64,000 nucleotides of DNA from Saprospiraceae bacterium (GTDB taxonomy: Bacteria; Bacteroidota; Bacteroidia; Chitinophagales; Saprospiraceae): contig JANQPA010000108.1 in NCBI GenBank assembly GCA_028285545.1, forward strand, positions 1-64,000, read 5' to 3'. Made by a program: the position numbers and the translations under genes. Positions 45,030-54,518 of the stretch are shown here, piece after piece. A model generated the notes under the pieces. That model saw only the letters and a list, made by a program, of their open reading frames with translations, was not told the origin of the DNA and ran no database searches. The first letter of the stretch is position 1. Each line of letters begins with the position of its first letter.

Positions 45030-45746
45030 TTAACTCATAAGACTTCCAACCGCATTTTGCTTCAAGAAAAAACCAAAAAAAACGGCTCTGGAATCAAAGC
45101 TTGGACGCTGTTGAAGGATTTCATCAAGCTGATAGCCATTTTTTTCCAAAAATTTCTGATCCTTGACAAAATATTCATTCCCTGATTTTTCATCAAATTC
45201 CGGGTGAAATTGTGTGCCTAGCAGCCGCTGATCCCAATTAATGTAAGCCTGAACATCAGAATGATCATTGGTGGCTAGTAATTCAGAACCTGTTGGTAAT
45301 TCTGTAACTTCGTCAAAATGATGCTGCCATACTCTTTCGGTTTCCTTGATATTTAAGAGTTTAGCGGCACTGTTTATAAATGAAACCTCTGTCCAACCTG
45401 CTTCAAATCCTAAGGGTACTGCTCGAACAGATTGTTTGCCCAACAAGGCCCTGCAAATCAACTGGTGACCATAACAAATTCCCATTTGCCAAATTCCGCT
45501 ATCCCGGGCATCCTGAATATATTTTACTGCTTTAGGGGTAAAGGAAGCATCATCGTTAATAGACAATACCGATCCTGTGTGGATAACATGAGTGAAACCT
45601 TGATGAATAAGGTTATCAGGAATAGAATTCTCCGTTGTTACATGGATGGAGGAGATAGGAAGCTTAGAAGCTAAACCCTGTTTGATCACTCCTGTTTCCC
45701 AACCGGTAGTCGAATAGTCAAGGATTAATAATTTTGGCTGATCCAT
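45030..45746 (-). CDS. Class I glutamine amidotransferase-like protein
   Basis: From ATG 45746 this is 238 residues. The nucleophile elbow CYGHQ has Cys91 (GICYGHQLI), and the catalytic pair HPE is at His181/Glu183 (GTQFHPEFDE). The layout resembles GMP-synthase-type GATase1 proteins that act alone as gamma-glutamyl hydrolases. No synthetase partner lies nearby, so the substrate is open. A TTG at 45755 is in the promoter region and is not used. TATATTTG at 45770-45777 fits a -7 element, placing the promoter between this gene and ndh. Confidence 0.82.
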   Translation of the reverse strand: MDQPKLLILDYSTTGWETGVIKQGLASKLPISSIHVTTENSIPDNLIHQGFTHVIHTGSVLSINDDASFTPKAVKYIQDARDSGIWQMGICYGHQLICRALLGKQSVRAVPLGFEAGWTEVSFINSAAKLLNIKETERVWQHHFDEVTELPTGSELLATNDHSDVQAYINWDQRLLGTQFHPEFDEKSGNEYFVKDQKFLEKNGYQLDEILQQRPSFDSRAVFFGFFLKQNAVGSLMS

Positions 45747-45769
45747 TGATGTCAATATTATTTTAATCC

Positions 45770-45777
45770 CAAATATA
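45770..45777 (-). promoter_or_regulatory. Bacteroidota -7 element
   Basis: On the minus strand TATATTTG is an exact TAnnTTTG match, about 24 bases before ATG 45746. No TTG at -33 is seen. Confidence 0.4.
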
Positions 45778-45785
45778 CTAAATCC

Positions 45786-47087
45786 TTAATCTTGCTTTAC
45801 CTCCAACTCCTTGCTGGGTATACGAGGTTTAATAATCAGCCTTAAGGATTGATCATAGGTAAGGTAATTCCAAACCCAATTGATAAAAACGAAAAATTTA
45901 TTTTTGGCACCTAATATTTGAAATAAATGGACAAATAACCATACAAACCAGGCCATGGCACCACTAAACTTATAATTGGGAAGGTCAACGACTGCACGAT
46001 GCCGACCGATGGTGGCCATGGAGCCTAAATCTTTATAGGAAAAAGCTTTTGGAGCTTTATTTTTGGCTTTTAGCTTGAAATTCTTGGCTAATAGTTTGGC
46101 ATGTTGAATGGCTACCTGAGCAACTTGTGGATGACCTTCAGGGAATCCTTCCTCTTCCATGTAGGCAATGTCTCCGATGGCAAATAAGTCGGAGGATCCT
46201 TTTAATTGACAAAACTTATCTACTTCCACCCGATTCCCCCTAACAATTAATGATTCAGGCAAACCTTCAATTAAAGATCCCGTTACACCAGCAGCCCATA
46301 TGACCTTTTTAGATTGGATGGTGGTATCATCGCTCATGTAAACATATTCCCCATCATAATTGGTGACTCGAGTATCTAGCTTAACCTTTACTCCCAGTTG
46401 TTCCAGGAATTTCAGTGATTGTTTGGAGGCATTTTCTGACATCCCCGGGAGCAGCATGGGAGCACCTTGAATTAGGTGTATATCTACCTCTGTAGCATCT
46501 AATTCTGGATAATCCTTAGGTAGAATATATTTTTTCATTTCGGCCAATGCCCCGGCAACCTCTACACCTGTTGGGCCACCACCAACTATAACAATATCAA
46601 TATATCCCTGTCTTTGATCATAATCTATGGCAGACAGAGCTTTTTCGTAATCATCCAGTATTCTATTCCGGAGATAAAGAGCTTCCGAAACTGATTTCAT
46701 TGGGATGGTTAATCGCTCCAGGTCTTGGTTGCCAAAAAAATTAGAATCGGCACCTGTAGCTACCACCAGGTAATCATAATTACATCTGCCCAGGGAAGTT
46801 TTAAGAAATTTTTCCTCAGTATTGACCGCTAATACTTCCGTTACCCGCAGATATACGTTTTTAGATTTGTGAAAAATCTTTCTGAGTGGAAAAACAATGG
46901 AACTGGGCTCCAAACCGGCCATTGCTACCTGATAAAACAGAGGTTGAAACTGGTGGTAATTATTTTTGTCAAGCAAAACCACCTGGTAATTGGTACCTGC
47001 CAGTTTTTTAGCAAGCATAAGACCGGCAAAGCCGCCGCCGATGATAACGATTCTTTCCTGTCCAGTTTCGGGCAAGTTGATTTTCAT
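45786..47087 (-). CDS. ndh: Type II NADH dehydrogenase (NDH-2)
   Basis: From ATG 47087 this is 433 residues: a membrane-bound FAD enzyme oxidising NADH and reducing menaquinone without pumping protons. It has the FAD-binding IIGGGFAGLMLAKKL, the NADH-binding IVIVGGGPTGVEVAGALAE, and AIGDIAYME for the second FAD contact. The C-terminal part (AWFVWLFVHLFQILG ... FVFINWVWNYLTYDQSLRLI) is the amphipathic/hydrophobic end that holds the enzyme to the membrane. A TTG at 47162 lies inside TTACTTTG, near the -7 consensus, and would add 25 residues with no family match. Confidence 0.9.
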   Translation of the reverse strand: MKINLPETGQERIVIIGGGFAGLMLAKKLAGTNYQVVLLDKNNYHQFQPLFYQVAMAGLEPSSIVFPLRKIFHKSKNVYLRVTEVLAVNTEEKFLKTSLGRCNYDYLVVATGADSNFFGNQDLERLTIPMKSVSEALYLRNRILDDYEKALSAIDYDQRQGYIDIVIVGGGPTGVEVAGALAEMKKYILPKDYPELDATEVDIHLIQGAPMLLPGMSENASKQSLKFLEQLGVKVKLDTRVTNYDGEYVYMSDDTTIQSKKVIWAAGVTGSLIEGLPESLIVRGNRVEVDKFCQLKGSSDLFAIGDIAYMEEEGFPEGHPQVAQVAIQHAKLLAKNFKLKAKNKAPKAFSYKDLGSMATIGRHRAVVDLPNYKFSGAMAWFVWLFVHLFQILGAKNKFFVFINWVWNYLTYDQSLRLIIKPRIPSKELEVKQD

Positions 47088-47186
47088 TGATTTGGTTTTT
47101 CTGTTTTCTATAAGCTTTTCAGCTAGAATAAAACTATGGATGTTTCGTAATAATTTAAACAAAGTAAAACCAGGAAAGATTATTAA

Positions 47187-47840
47187 TCAATCACTAAAAT
47201 CAAGCTTATGAATTCCCTTCTCATATTTTTTTCCTAGTAGATCTAATATCCATTGGTAGGAATTGGGTCGCTTTAAAAAATTAGCATCTTCCAAATTGAG
47301 AATTAAGATGGGAATAGACGGATTGGTATTGAAATAGTCAAAATAGGCTTGCTGAATTTTAAAGAGATATTCCTTTGATATTTCCTGCTCCATATTGCGC
47401 CCTCTTTTTTGAATGTTTTTAATTAGTTCCGGGATAGGACGATGCAAGTATACAAGTAGATCAGGATTAGGGAAAGTGGCATTAAGAACGTTAAATAGTC
47501 GTTGAAAAAGTTGAAATTCTTCCGCATTAAGGTTGCTCCTGGCAAAAAGGAGGGTTTTCATAAAATAATAATCCGCAATGATGGTTTTTGGGAATAGGGG
47601 AGGCTGAGAAAGATCTCCCTGAAGCTGTTTATGTCTTTCTGCCATAAAAAATAACTCTACTGGGAAAGCGTAACGATCGGGGTTTTCATAAAAATAGGGC
47701 AGGAATGGGTTATCTGTAAATTGCTCCAATATTAAATGACAATCAAAGTCTTTCTGAAGCATATGGCATAGGGTTGTTTTGCCTACTCCAATATTACCTT
47801 CAATAGCAATGAAACGATGGGGGAAAGGTGTATCTGTCAT
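47187..47840 (-). CDS. Deoxynucleoside kinase
   Basis: This is a 217-residue dNK family enzyme (deoxyadenosine/deoxycytidine/deoxyguanosine kinase type). It phosphorylates a deoxynucleoside with ATP for salvage. P-loop EGNIGVGKTTL (13-23), FLPYFYENPDRYAFPVELFFM, a DLLVYLHRPIPEL switch and KRGRNMEQEI (LID arginines) fit the family. Which base it prefers cannot be read with certainty. The folK gene is upstream on the same strand, separated by a hexamer array. Confidence 0.88.
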   Translation of the reverse strand: MTDTPFPHRFIAIEGNIGVGKTTLCHMLQKDFDCHLILEQFTDNPFLPYFYENPDRYAFPVELFFMAERHKQLQGDLSQPPLFPKTIIADYYFMKTLLFARSNLNAEEFQLFQRLFNVLNATFPNPDLLVYLHRPIPELIKNIQKRGRNMEQEISKEYLFKIQQAYFDYFNTNPSIPILILNLEDANFLKRPNSYQWILDLLGKKYEKGIHKLDFSD

Positions 47841-47887
47841 ATATGAATTAAAGCTTAAAAATAGGCGGGAAATATAGTATAATTAAA

Positions 47888-47953
47888 TATCAATTACAAT
47901 TACAATTTCAATTTCAATATCAATGACAATATCAATGACAATATCAATAGCAA
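47888..47953. repeat. Hexamer array (eleven units)
   Basis: Eleven consecutive degenerate hexamers of the form T[AGT][AGT]CAA (TATCAA, TTACAA, TTTCAA, TGACAA, TAGCAA) lie in the folK-dNK spacer. Several occur twice or more; the order TATCAA-TGACAA recurs. Confidence 0.8.
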
Positions 47954-47992
47954 TGTTAAGGAGGGAGATAGAGTAGGGGCTTTGGAGACAAT

Positions 47993-48511
47993 TTAAGTGA
48001 AATTATTGCGGCTTTCATCCAGAGGGATACATTCAAGGGGATCATTGGACGAGGATAGTAATTCGGCTATGGATTTTTTCAAATTGGGATGAACAAATTC
48101 AGGGGCGATCTCAGCCATAGGAGCCATTACAAAATTGCGATCCTGGAAAAAGGGATGTGGAACGATAAGTTTGGGCGTCTGTATAATTTCCCGGCCATAA
48201 AAAAGAATATCGATATCAATTATTCTTCTATCCCATTTTTGTCTTCGAATCCTGCCCATTTCTTTTTCTATTTGGAGAACCCTCTCCAATATTTCCATAG
48301 GAACCAGTCTGGAGTCGATTTGAATTACTTGGTTATAAAAAGCAGGTTGGTCTTTAAGCCCCCAAGCTTCCGTTAAGTAAATGGAAGAGCTTTGAATTAT
48401 GGTACCTACGTTTTCTTCAAGAAATTGATTGGCCAGGGCTAAATTTTGAAGACGATCTCCCATGTTGGTCCCTAAACCTAAAAAAATGCCAGCTTGAACC
48501 CCCTTTTTCAT
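47993..48511 (-). CDS. folK: 2-amino-4-hydroxy-6-hydroxymethyldihydropteridine pyrophosphokinase
   Basis: HPPK transfers pyrophosphate from ATP to hydroxymethyl-dihydropterin in folate synthesis. This 172-residue protein has the opening FLGLGTNMGDRLQNLALA, the VSSIYLTEAWG-like segment SSIYLTEAWGLKDQP, the catalytic RRQKWDRRIIDIDILFYG (with the Arg and DID metal ligands) and LIVPHPFFQDRNFVMAPMAEI. All key residues are present and length fits. No other folate gene is adjacent. Confidence 0.96.
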   Translation of the reverse strand: MKKGVQAGIFLGLGTNMGDRLQNLALANQFLEENVGTIIQSSSIYLTEAWGLKDQPAFYNQVIQIDSRLVPMEILERVLQIEKEMGRIRRQKWDRRIIDIDILFYGREIIQTPKLIVPHPFFQDRNFVMAPMAEIAPEFVHPNLKKSIAELLSSSNDPLECIPLDESRNNFT

Positions 48512-48635
48512 AATGTATTCAATAATTAAGTAGGCAAATATAATGAGGCTACCTCATCCGTACGGATTCACCAGCCAATATTATTTCTTTAGAACCTGAT
48601 TTTGTCGTCCTGATATCCAATAAAGAGCAAAAACA

Positions 48636-48664
48636 TTGAAAATCTCAAAATTTGATTATTTTTG
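48636..48664 (+). promoter_or_regulatory. Promoter of the CHU_C protein gene
   Basis: TTG at 48636-48638 and TATTTTTG at 48657-48664 are 18 bases apart, a good Bacteroidota -33/-7 pair, 45 bases before ATG 48710. A TTG that would extend the ORF lies inside the -7 element. Confidence 0.65.
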
Positions 48665-48709
48665 GTCAATTCAGGATTAATTATTTTGCCAAAAAAGAAA
48701 AGGTATCGA

Positions 48710-51700
48710 ATGAGGATATTATTACTTTCCCTTTTAACCTCTACATTTGCAACATTTTTATGGGCTCAGGCTCCTGCCAATGATGAGTGTTCTAATGCTA
48801 TAGATTTGGGCTCTCTTAGTTCATGCTTTAACACTGTATTTTCCAATGTAGGAGCTACTGCTAGTAATATTGGGAATAATAACAGTCCCAATTGCTTTAA
48901 TGGAGGGACTACCCAAAGGGATGTATGGTTTAGGTTTACCGCAGGCTTTACATCGGCCAACATCTATGTAGGGAGCAATAACCAGTCAAATAATGGTATT
49001 TCCAATCCTCAAATAGCTCTTTACCGTGGGACCTGCCAGGGCCTTTCCCAAATAGGCTGTGCATCTTCAAGCGACGGTTCTGATGAAACAATGCTGAATG
49101 TAAGTGACCTGGTTAATGGTACAACTTATTTCTTAAGAGTAAATGATTATTCCTCCACTGCAGCTTCTAATGCTGGAGACTTTGATATTTGTATTTTTGA
49201 ATCTACTGATCCATTTGTCATGGGGCAGGATGCTGGCTCCAGCTCTTGTTTTGGAACTTTGTTTGACTCTGGTGGTGCTGATGGAGAATATGGCGACAAT
49301 GAAAGCTTCACATTTGTATTAAATCCTCCGGTAAATAATGGTTGTCTGGAAATAAGAATGGGAGATTATCAAATTGAGGATTTTGATCGACTGGGTAATT
49401 TAGGAGATGTTCTTAATTTTTATGCGGGTACCAATACTTCAGGTACGCTGCTGGCCTCTGTTACCGGTGTATCCAATGGCACTGATTTTGTCGTACAATC
49501 ACAAGGGCCTGTAACCATAGAATTTGTTTCTGATGATCTGTTGACCTTTGATGGATTTGAGTTGCAATGGCAATGTGTTCCTGGTGGCTGTGACGGATCT
49601 TCTGAAGATAACCCAACAGTTATTGGGGCTTTACCCTTTTCTGGTTCCTTCTCATCATGTGATGGACTTGCAACTATAGCGGAAACTGCCTGTCAGGCGG
49701 GAAGTTTTCTAAATGGCCCTGATTACGTGTTTACCTATAATTCTCCTGGTGGTATTTGTGCAGAGATCAGCGTTTCCAGTACTTTCCCGGGAACCGGTAT
49801 AGCAGTTCTGGATGGGCCTCCTACGGCTCCAAATGTAAATTGTGTGGCCCAAAGCATAAATGGTTTTGTGGTTAGTGCGGATATGCGTACTGCTGGTACC
49901 TATTATATAATAGTTGGAAATGCTGGGGGATGTACCGATTTCGACTTAAATATTAAAGAAACGGAATGCATTGAACCTCCGTCGCTAAGTTCGGCTTTAT
50001 GTAATCCATTGAATGGTTGTGAATCAATGGATGGGATGCCTCAAAGCGTTCGTTTTCTTGATGGATTTAAAGATATAACCCTGGTTGATGGAGTCAATAA
50101 TGGTTGTTGGGTAAATGATGGAGATGAGGCTGACTATTATTGGTTTACCATTCAGGCCCAGGCTGCTGGTACATTTGGATTTCTAGCCTCCAGCCCGAAT
50201 GGGATATCAGATCTTGATTTTAATGTCTGGGGACCCTTTGATGCGGCTCAGGTTTGTAGTGATAAAGACGCGATAATTGATTTTATCAATAATAATCAAC
50301 CCATTCGTTCCTCCTGGACACCCGATTCTCCAGTAACAGGATTGACCAGCGTAAATCCATTAACCGGAGAAGCCGTAACTGATGAAAGTGATTGCAATGG
50401 TATTCCTGGTGCGGATGGTGATGGTCTGGTTAGACCCATACAAGTTAACCAGGGAGAAGTATATGTCATTTTACTTAATGATTGGAGTAATGACATCCAA
50501 AATGGCGAAATGCTAATCGATTGGTCTCCTTCAGATGATGCGGTTATTGCCCCAATTCTTGCTCCAGGCATGCAAGAAACGGTAGCCATATGTCCTGGCG
50601 GCTCCGTAGAATTGAATGTTGGCCCTGGTTTAGAAAATATTGAATGGATTGGTAATACAGCTGGTTTGTCCTGTACGGACTGCGCTAATCCTACAGCCTC
50701 CCCTCAGGAAACCACTACCTATACAGTTGTATTTAATGCTCAATGTTACACGGATACTGCTGATGTGACTGTTCAGGTTTATGAATTAAATGATTTGCCA
50801 AACCGAACGGTATGTCGTGGAGAGGTTATTAATATTGTAGCTGGTGTCGATTTTGAGGACCGAGCAGATTATTTATGGCAAGCCCCTCCTGGAGTACAAT
50901 TAAGTTGTATTGATTGCCCCAATCCTACCATTGTTACTGATGCTCCTGGGGCTTATAATATTTCCGTAGCTCTAGATGCACCTGGATGCCCGGCCGAAGA
51001 ATCATTTACTTTAACCGTTTTATCTAATGAAGCACCTACTTATTCCATTGCAGGAGATCGTGAATTGTGCCTTGGCGATAACATCAGCATTGGGGGAGCC
51101 CCTCAATTAGGCTATACCTATTCCTGGACTTCACGTCCGGCAGGATTTGCTTCAAACAATGCCAATCCAGACGTTTCTCCTACTGAAACGACTATGTATT
51201 TCGTTGAAATTTCAAATGGAACTTGTCCAGTACCTTCAAGAGATAGTGTTTTGATAACTGTTGTTAATAAACCAGTAATTAATGTATCTGATGGGCTTAC
51301 GGTTTGCCAAGGCTCGCCAGTCGTTCTTGGTAATATGACACCAGAGGAAGGAGTTACCTATAATTGGGTAGGCCCGGGAATGATTGATGATCCTTCCAAT
51401 CCCAACGCTACAGGATTTCCGGAAAGGGCTGGCTCCTTTAATTTGACAGCTACCAGAGGAACTTGTACCTCACAAGGACTCGTGGATGTAGATATTATTC
51501 CGATTTCAGTAGAATTACCCTTTGAGGATACTTTGTTTTTGTGTAAAGGAACTGAGGTGGATTTTAGCGCTGCGGTAGAACCTCAGGGAGCTACTTTAAG
51601 ATGGACCTCGAGCCTAACTCCTGGTGACACCTTAATTAATACTCCATCGTTTACGTTCACTCCTACGGATTCCATAACCTATTATGCAATAGTTGATAAT

Positions 51701-53524
51701 ATGGGATGTAGAAGAGTAGATTCAGTATTGGTTGTTGTGGATTCCCTGCCTGAATTGGCAATAGAGCCCGCAGATACTACTATTTGTTCTAGTACCCCAA
51801 TTGTGTTGAGAACTCCAGCCTACGAACCTGCAGATTATCCCAATATTACCCATATGTGGACTCCGATGGAAGGACAGGAAACACCAGATTCTCTATTTAA
51901 TTTGGTAGTATCTCCAACAGATACAATTGAATATATTCGCATGACTGTGAATAATGGATGTAGAGATTCTGCAGTTGCAGTAATTAATGTTGTAATACCG
52001 CCCCAGCCTTCCATTATGCCGGCTGATACTATAATTTGTGCTGGAGAAACAATAGCGCTTAAAATTGTATCTGAAAAAGAGGTCACAGATATCATGTGGA
52101 TGCCTGAAGAAACAGGTGGCCTGAGTTGCACAGATTGTGATAATCCTGACGTTACTCCGTTTATGACTACTGAATACACCTTTAATGGAATGATTGATGA
52201 TTGTCCGGTTTCGGCTACTGCTAATGTAGAAGTAGCTAATGATCCGAGTTTTATTCGGCCTGCACGTACCCTTATTTGTGTTGGTGATTCCGTGCAGCTG
52301 AATAGCATTAGTGATCCGAGGGTTCAATATACCTGGACTTCTACTGATCCAAACTTTGGTACGGTGATGGAAGCGGGACCTATTGTTAAACCAACGGAAA
52401 CCACTACCTATTTCCTTTCAGCTGTTAGAACGGATGTTCCAAATTGTGGGGAAGTAGAATTTGAGGTAACTATTGAAATTTTTGATGCTCAGGATCCGGT
52501 TTTGACTTCAGAAAAACCAGTAGCTTGCGGGGATGAATTAATCTTCATCAATGCAGAGTATACCCCATTTCCATTTGAAGGAGAAACATTTAGCTGGACA
52601 GATAATTTTAATCTTCTTAATGAAACACAAAATACAAACCCATCAGTAAATCCTCAAACGACGACTACCTATACGTTTGAACTAAATCGACCTGGTGCTT
52701 GCCCTGATTTCATTGGTGACCTTACCATTGAAAGATTTGAATTACCTGAAGCAAATCTAGGCCCAGATCAGACTATATGTGAAGGGGATGTATTGAGAAT
52801 AAGTAGTTTGCCAGATAATGACAATAATTCCTATACCTGGACTTCTAATGATCCTTCTTTTGGAGGTTCTGATGATAATTCCATTTTGGTCTCTCCTGGA
52901 CAGGATGCCACCTACACTGTTGAAGTAACAAACCACCCTAGCTGTCCAACAGCTACGGCTTCAATAAATGTGGATGTAGCCAGTTCAAACCCCACCGTGG
53001 TTTTGAGTGCTGACAGAACAGTTATCCGACCTGGTGAAGATAGAAATGTTACGATAACGGCACAAATTACTCCTGGTGTGAATAATCGCGATTTTATTCG
53101 CTGGAGTGGCAATGGAAGCCCCCTAAGTCAATCAGGAACTACTATTAATGTTAATCCTGATTCGACAACTACCTATGTTCTTGAATACGTTTCTGGAGGA
53201 ATTTGTAGCGATACCATAATTAGCTCTATTATTATTAATGTAATCAATATTGGGGTGCCTAATGCCTTTACTCCAAATAATGATGGCATCAATGACTTTT
53301 TCAATTTTATTGATGTGGGTGATTCGGTTCAGGAAATTTTAGAGTTTAAGGTATTTAATCGATGGGGCCAAAGAGTTTATAATAATGAAAATCCTCAACA
53401 AGGTTGGGATGGTAGATTTAATGGCACAGCTCAGCCCTCGGATGTTTATGCTTATGTAATCCAGCTTGGATTAGTAGGGGGTACTGTAGAGACCTTAAAA
53501 GGGGATGTGACCTTGATACGGTAA
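48710..53524 (+). CDS. Large adhesin-like T9SS type B (CHU_C) protein
   Basis: From ATG 48710 this is 1604 residues. Order: signal peptide (LLTSTFATFLWAQ), an N-terminal PPC-like region (APANDECSNAIDLG), a CUB-like domain (about 172-295, GADGEYGDNESFTF ... FDGFELQWQC), further PPC-like regions to about 620, then some nine PKD/Ig-like repeats to about 1500. Each repeat ends in a strand of the VSPTETTTYFV type (VSPTETTMYFVEI, VKPTETTTYFLSA, VNPQTTTTYTFEL). From about 1510 the CHU_C gliding-motility sorting domain (GVPNAFTPNNDGINDFF, FNRWGQRVY, GWDGRFNG) directs export by T9SS type B. It probably is surface-exposed or released, and binds carbohydrate or protein. Confidence 0.92.
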   Translation: MRILLLSLLTSTFATFLWAQAPANDECSNAIDLGSLSSCFNTVFSNVGATASNIGNNNSPNCFNGGTTQRDVWFRFTAGFTSANIYVGSNNQSNNGISNPQIALYRGTCQGLSQIGCASSSDGSDETMLNVSDLVNGTTYFLRVNDYSSTAASNAGDFDICIFESTDPFVMGQDAGSSSCFGTLFDSGGADGEYGDNESFTFVLNPPVNNGCLEIRMGDYQIEDFDRLGNLGDVLNFYAGTNTSGTLLASVTGVSNGTDFVVQSQGPVTIEFVSDDLLTFDGFELQWQCVPGGCDGSSEDNPTVIGALPFSGSFSSCDGLATIAETACQAGSFLNGPDYVFTYNSPGGICAEISVSSTFPGTGIAVLDGPPTAPNVNCVAQSINGFVVSADMRTAGTYYIIVGNAGGCTDFDLNIKETECIEPPSLSSALCNPLNGCESMDGMPQSVRFLDGFKDITLVDGVNNGCWVNDGDEADYYWFTIQAQAAGTFGFLASSPNGISDLDFNVWGPFDAAQVCSDKDAIIDFINNNQPIRSSWTPDSPVTGLTSVNPLTGEAVTDESDCNGIPGADGDGLVRPIQVNQGEVYVILLNDWSNDIQNGEMLIDWSPSDDAVIAPILAPGMQETVAICPGGSVELNVGPGLENIEWIGNTAGLSCTDCANPTASPQETTTYTVVFNAQCYTDTADVTVQVYELNDLPNRTVCRGEVINIVAGVDFEDRADYLWQAPPGVQLSCIDCPNPTIVTDAPGAYNISVALDAPGCPAEESFTLTVLSNEAPTYSIAGDRELCLGDNISIGGAPQLGYTYSWTSRPAGFASNNANPDVSPTETTMYFVEISNGTCPVPSRDSVLITVVNKPVINVSDGLTVCQGSPVVLGNMTPEEGVTYNWVGPGMIDDPSNPNATGFPERAGSFNLTATRGTCTSQGLVDVDIIPISVELPFEDTLFLCKGTEVDFSAAVEPQGATLRWTSSLTPGDTLINTPSFTFTPTDSITYYAIVDNMGCRRVDSVLVVVDSLPELAIEPADTTICSSTPIVLRTPAYEPADYPNITHMWTPMEGQETPDSLFNLVVSPTDTIEYIRMTVNNGCRDSAVAVINVVIPPQPSIMPADTIICAGETIALKIVSEKEVTDIMWMPEETGGLSCTDCDNPDVTPFMTTEYTFNGMIDDCPVSATANVEVANDPSFIRPARTLICVGDSVQLNSISDPRVQYTWTSTDPNFGTVMEAGPIVKPTETTTYFLSAVRTDVPNCGEVEFEVTIEIFDAQDPVLTSEKPVACGDELIFINAEYTPFPFEGETFSWTDNFNLLNETQNTNPSVNPQTTTTYTFELNRPGACPDFIGDLTIERFELPEANLGPDQTICEGDVLRISSLPDNDNNSYTWTSNDPSFGGSDDNSILVSPGQDATYTVEVTNHPSCPTATASINVDVASSNPTVVLSADRTVIRPGEDRNVTITAQITPGVNNRDFIRWSGNGSPLSQSGTTINVNPDSTTTYVLEYVSGGICSDTIISSIIINVINIGVPNAFTPNNDGINDFFNFIDVGDSVQEILEFKVFNRWGQRVYNNENPQQGWDGRFNGTAQPSDVYAYVIQLGLVGGTVETLKGDVTLIR

Positions 53525-53844
53525 GGATTTAAGTTTATGTTTCAAATATAGGTCTTGATAATTTTACGTGCACCTATATATTAATAGAGACATTTAGAGA
53601 TAAATGGAGATAAGGAGACAAATTGTCTCTACTATATCTCAACATATCTCTAAATGTCTCCATTTTTTTATAGAACAATAATTCATTCCAGCACTCCTAA
53701 TTATTTTCCGTTTTCCAATTATCCAGAATAATTAACCAACTGCAAGTTATTGTTGGCCACTTACCCTGAGGCTATATTTTTTTGAGCACCATCATCCCAT
53801 CTTTGTATCGTAATCAAAAAATTATTAAGCCTTAAAAAACTTTA
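53525..53844. other. 320-base spacer, no gene seen
   Basis: Apart from the repeat/hairpin at 53586-53662, this spacer shows no ORF. The sequence CATCTTTG (53798-53805) is one base off the -7 consensus, 40 bases before the lipocalin-like gene. Confidence 0.4.
53586..53662. repeat. Inverted decamer arrays forming a long imperfect hairpin
   Basis: The left arm (53586-53620) is decamers AGAGACATTT, AGAGATAAAT, GGAGATAAGG and AGACA. The right arm (53625-53662) read in reverse gives GGAGACATTT, AGAGATATGT, TGAGATATAG, TAGAGACA. They can pair around loop AATT, followed on + by a T run (to about 53669). It may also terminate the upstream gene. Confidence 0.85.
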
Positions 53845-54237
53845 ATGATGAAAGTATCGCATTTATTCCTTGTAGCAAGTATGTTATTAACTCCCTTTTT
53901 TATGTCCGCACAATCTGTAATTGGCTCCTGGCAATGGGAAGAAACCAATTCGGAAGGAAAAAAAGTTAAGTCTACCATCACCTTCAAACAAGATGGGACT
54001 TATGAGGTTGATTTTGGAAGTGATGGTAAGGCAGATGTAGGTGGACCATATTCAATGGATGGTACGAATATTTCCATTGGGGATGATACCGAGGGGAGCC
54101 CTTGCAAAGGAATTACAGCCATTTATTCTTTTAAAGTGGAGGGTGATAAAGCAACAGTAAAGATGGTAAAAGATTCTTGTACTGTCCGTGCAGAGAATAA
54201 TGATGGAACTCCGGGAGTTTTGATAAGAGTGAGGTAG
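53845..54237 (+). CDS. Exported lipocalin-like protein
   Basis: This is a 130-residue protein with a signal peptide (HLFLVASMLLTPFFMSAQ) and a small beta-barrel of the lipocalin-like type (VIGSWQWEETNSEGKKVKSTITFKQDG opening). Two cysteines (GSPCKGI, DSCTV) may bond. The opening IGSW and later YSFKVEGDKATVKM fit the family. Its role is unknown, and it is convergent with xseB. Confidence 0.7.
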   Translation: MMKVSHLFLVASMLLTPFFMSAQSVIGSWQWEETNSEGKKVKSTITFKQDGTYEVDFGSDGKADVGGPYSMDGTNISIGDDTEGSPCKGITAIYSFKVEGDKATVKMVKDSCTVRAENNDGTPGVLIRVR

Positions 54238-54246
54238 TTGTAGTCA

Positions 54247-54322
54247 GGGGTTCAAGTGTTCACGGATTCACGGGAAAGGCCTCTCCTTGAGCCCGTGAAT
54301 CCGTATACCCCTGAACTCATGA
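54247..54322. terminator. Octamer arrays forming a bidirectional hairpin
   Basis: ACGGATTCACGGG (54262-54274) pairs with 54292-54304 over 13 bases. The left flank reads as octamers GGGGTTCA, AGTGTTCA, CGGATTCA. The right, in reverse, reads GAGTTCAG, GGGTATAC, GGATTCAC. The words belong to the octamer family at 36700-36750. It separates convergent genes. Confidence 0.8.
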
Positions 54323-54332
54323 TTACCTTATG

Positions 54333-54518
54333 CTATTCTCCAAACAAATTTTTTACAACAGATTCAGTAGCCCTTAACTTTTCTTTGCAAAAGCGGATCA
54401 ATTCTTCAGCACGTTTAGATTTTTCTGCAAGCTCATCCACAGAAGTATTCCCTTCCTGAAGATCCTGAATAATGCTTTTTAATTCATTTAAAGCCGTTTC
54501 ATAGTTTACCTCGCTCAT
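54333..54518 (-). CDS. xseB: Exonuclease VII small subunit
   Basis: This is a 61-residue XseB. The fold is two helices, with the family signature YETALNELKSIIQDLQEGNTSVDELAEKS and KRAEELIRFCKEKL. It pairs with XseA in ExoVII, a nuclease degrading single-stranded DNA from both ends. Its ATG overlaps the stop of xseA by four bases, so translation is coupled. Confidence 0.93.
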   Translation of the reverse strand: MSEVNYETALNELKSIIQDLQEGNTSVDELAEKSKRAEELIRFCKEKLRATESVVKNLFGE

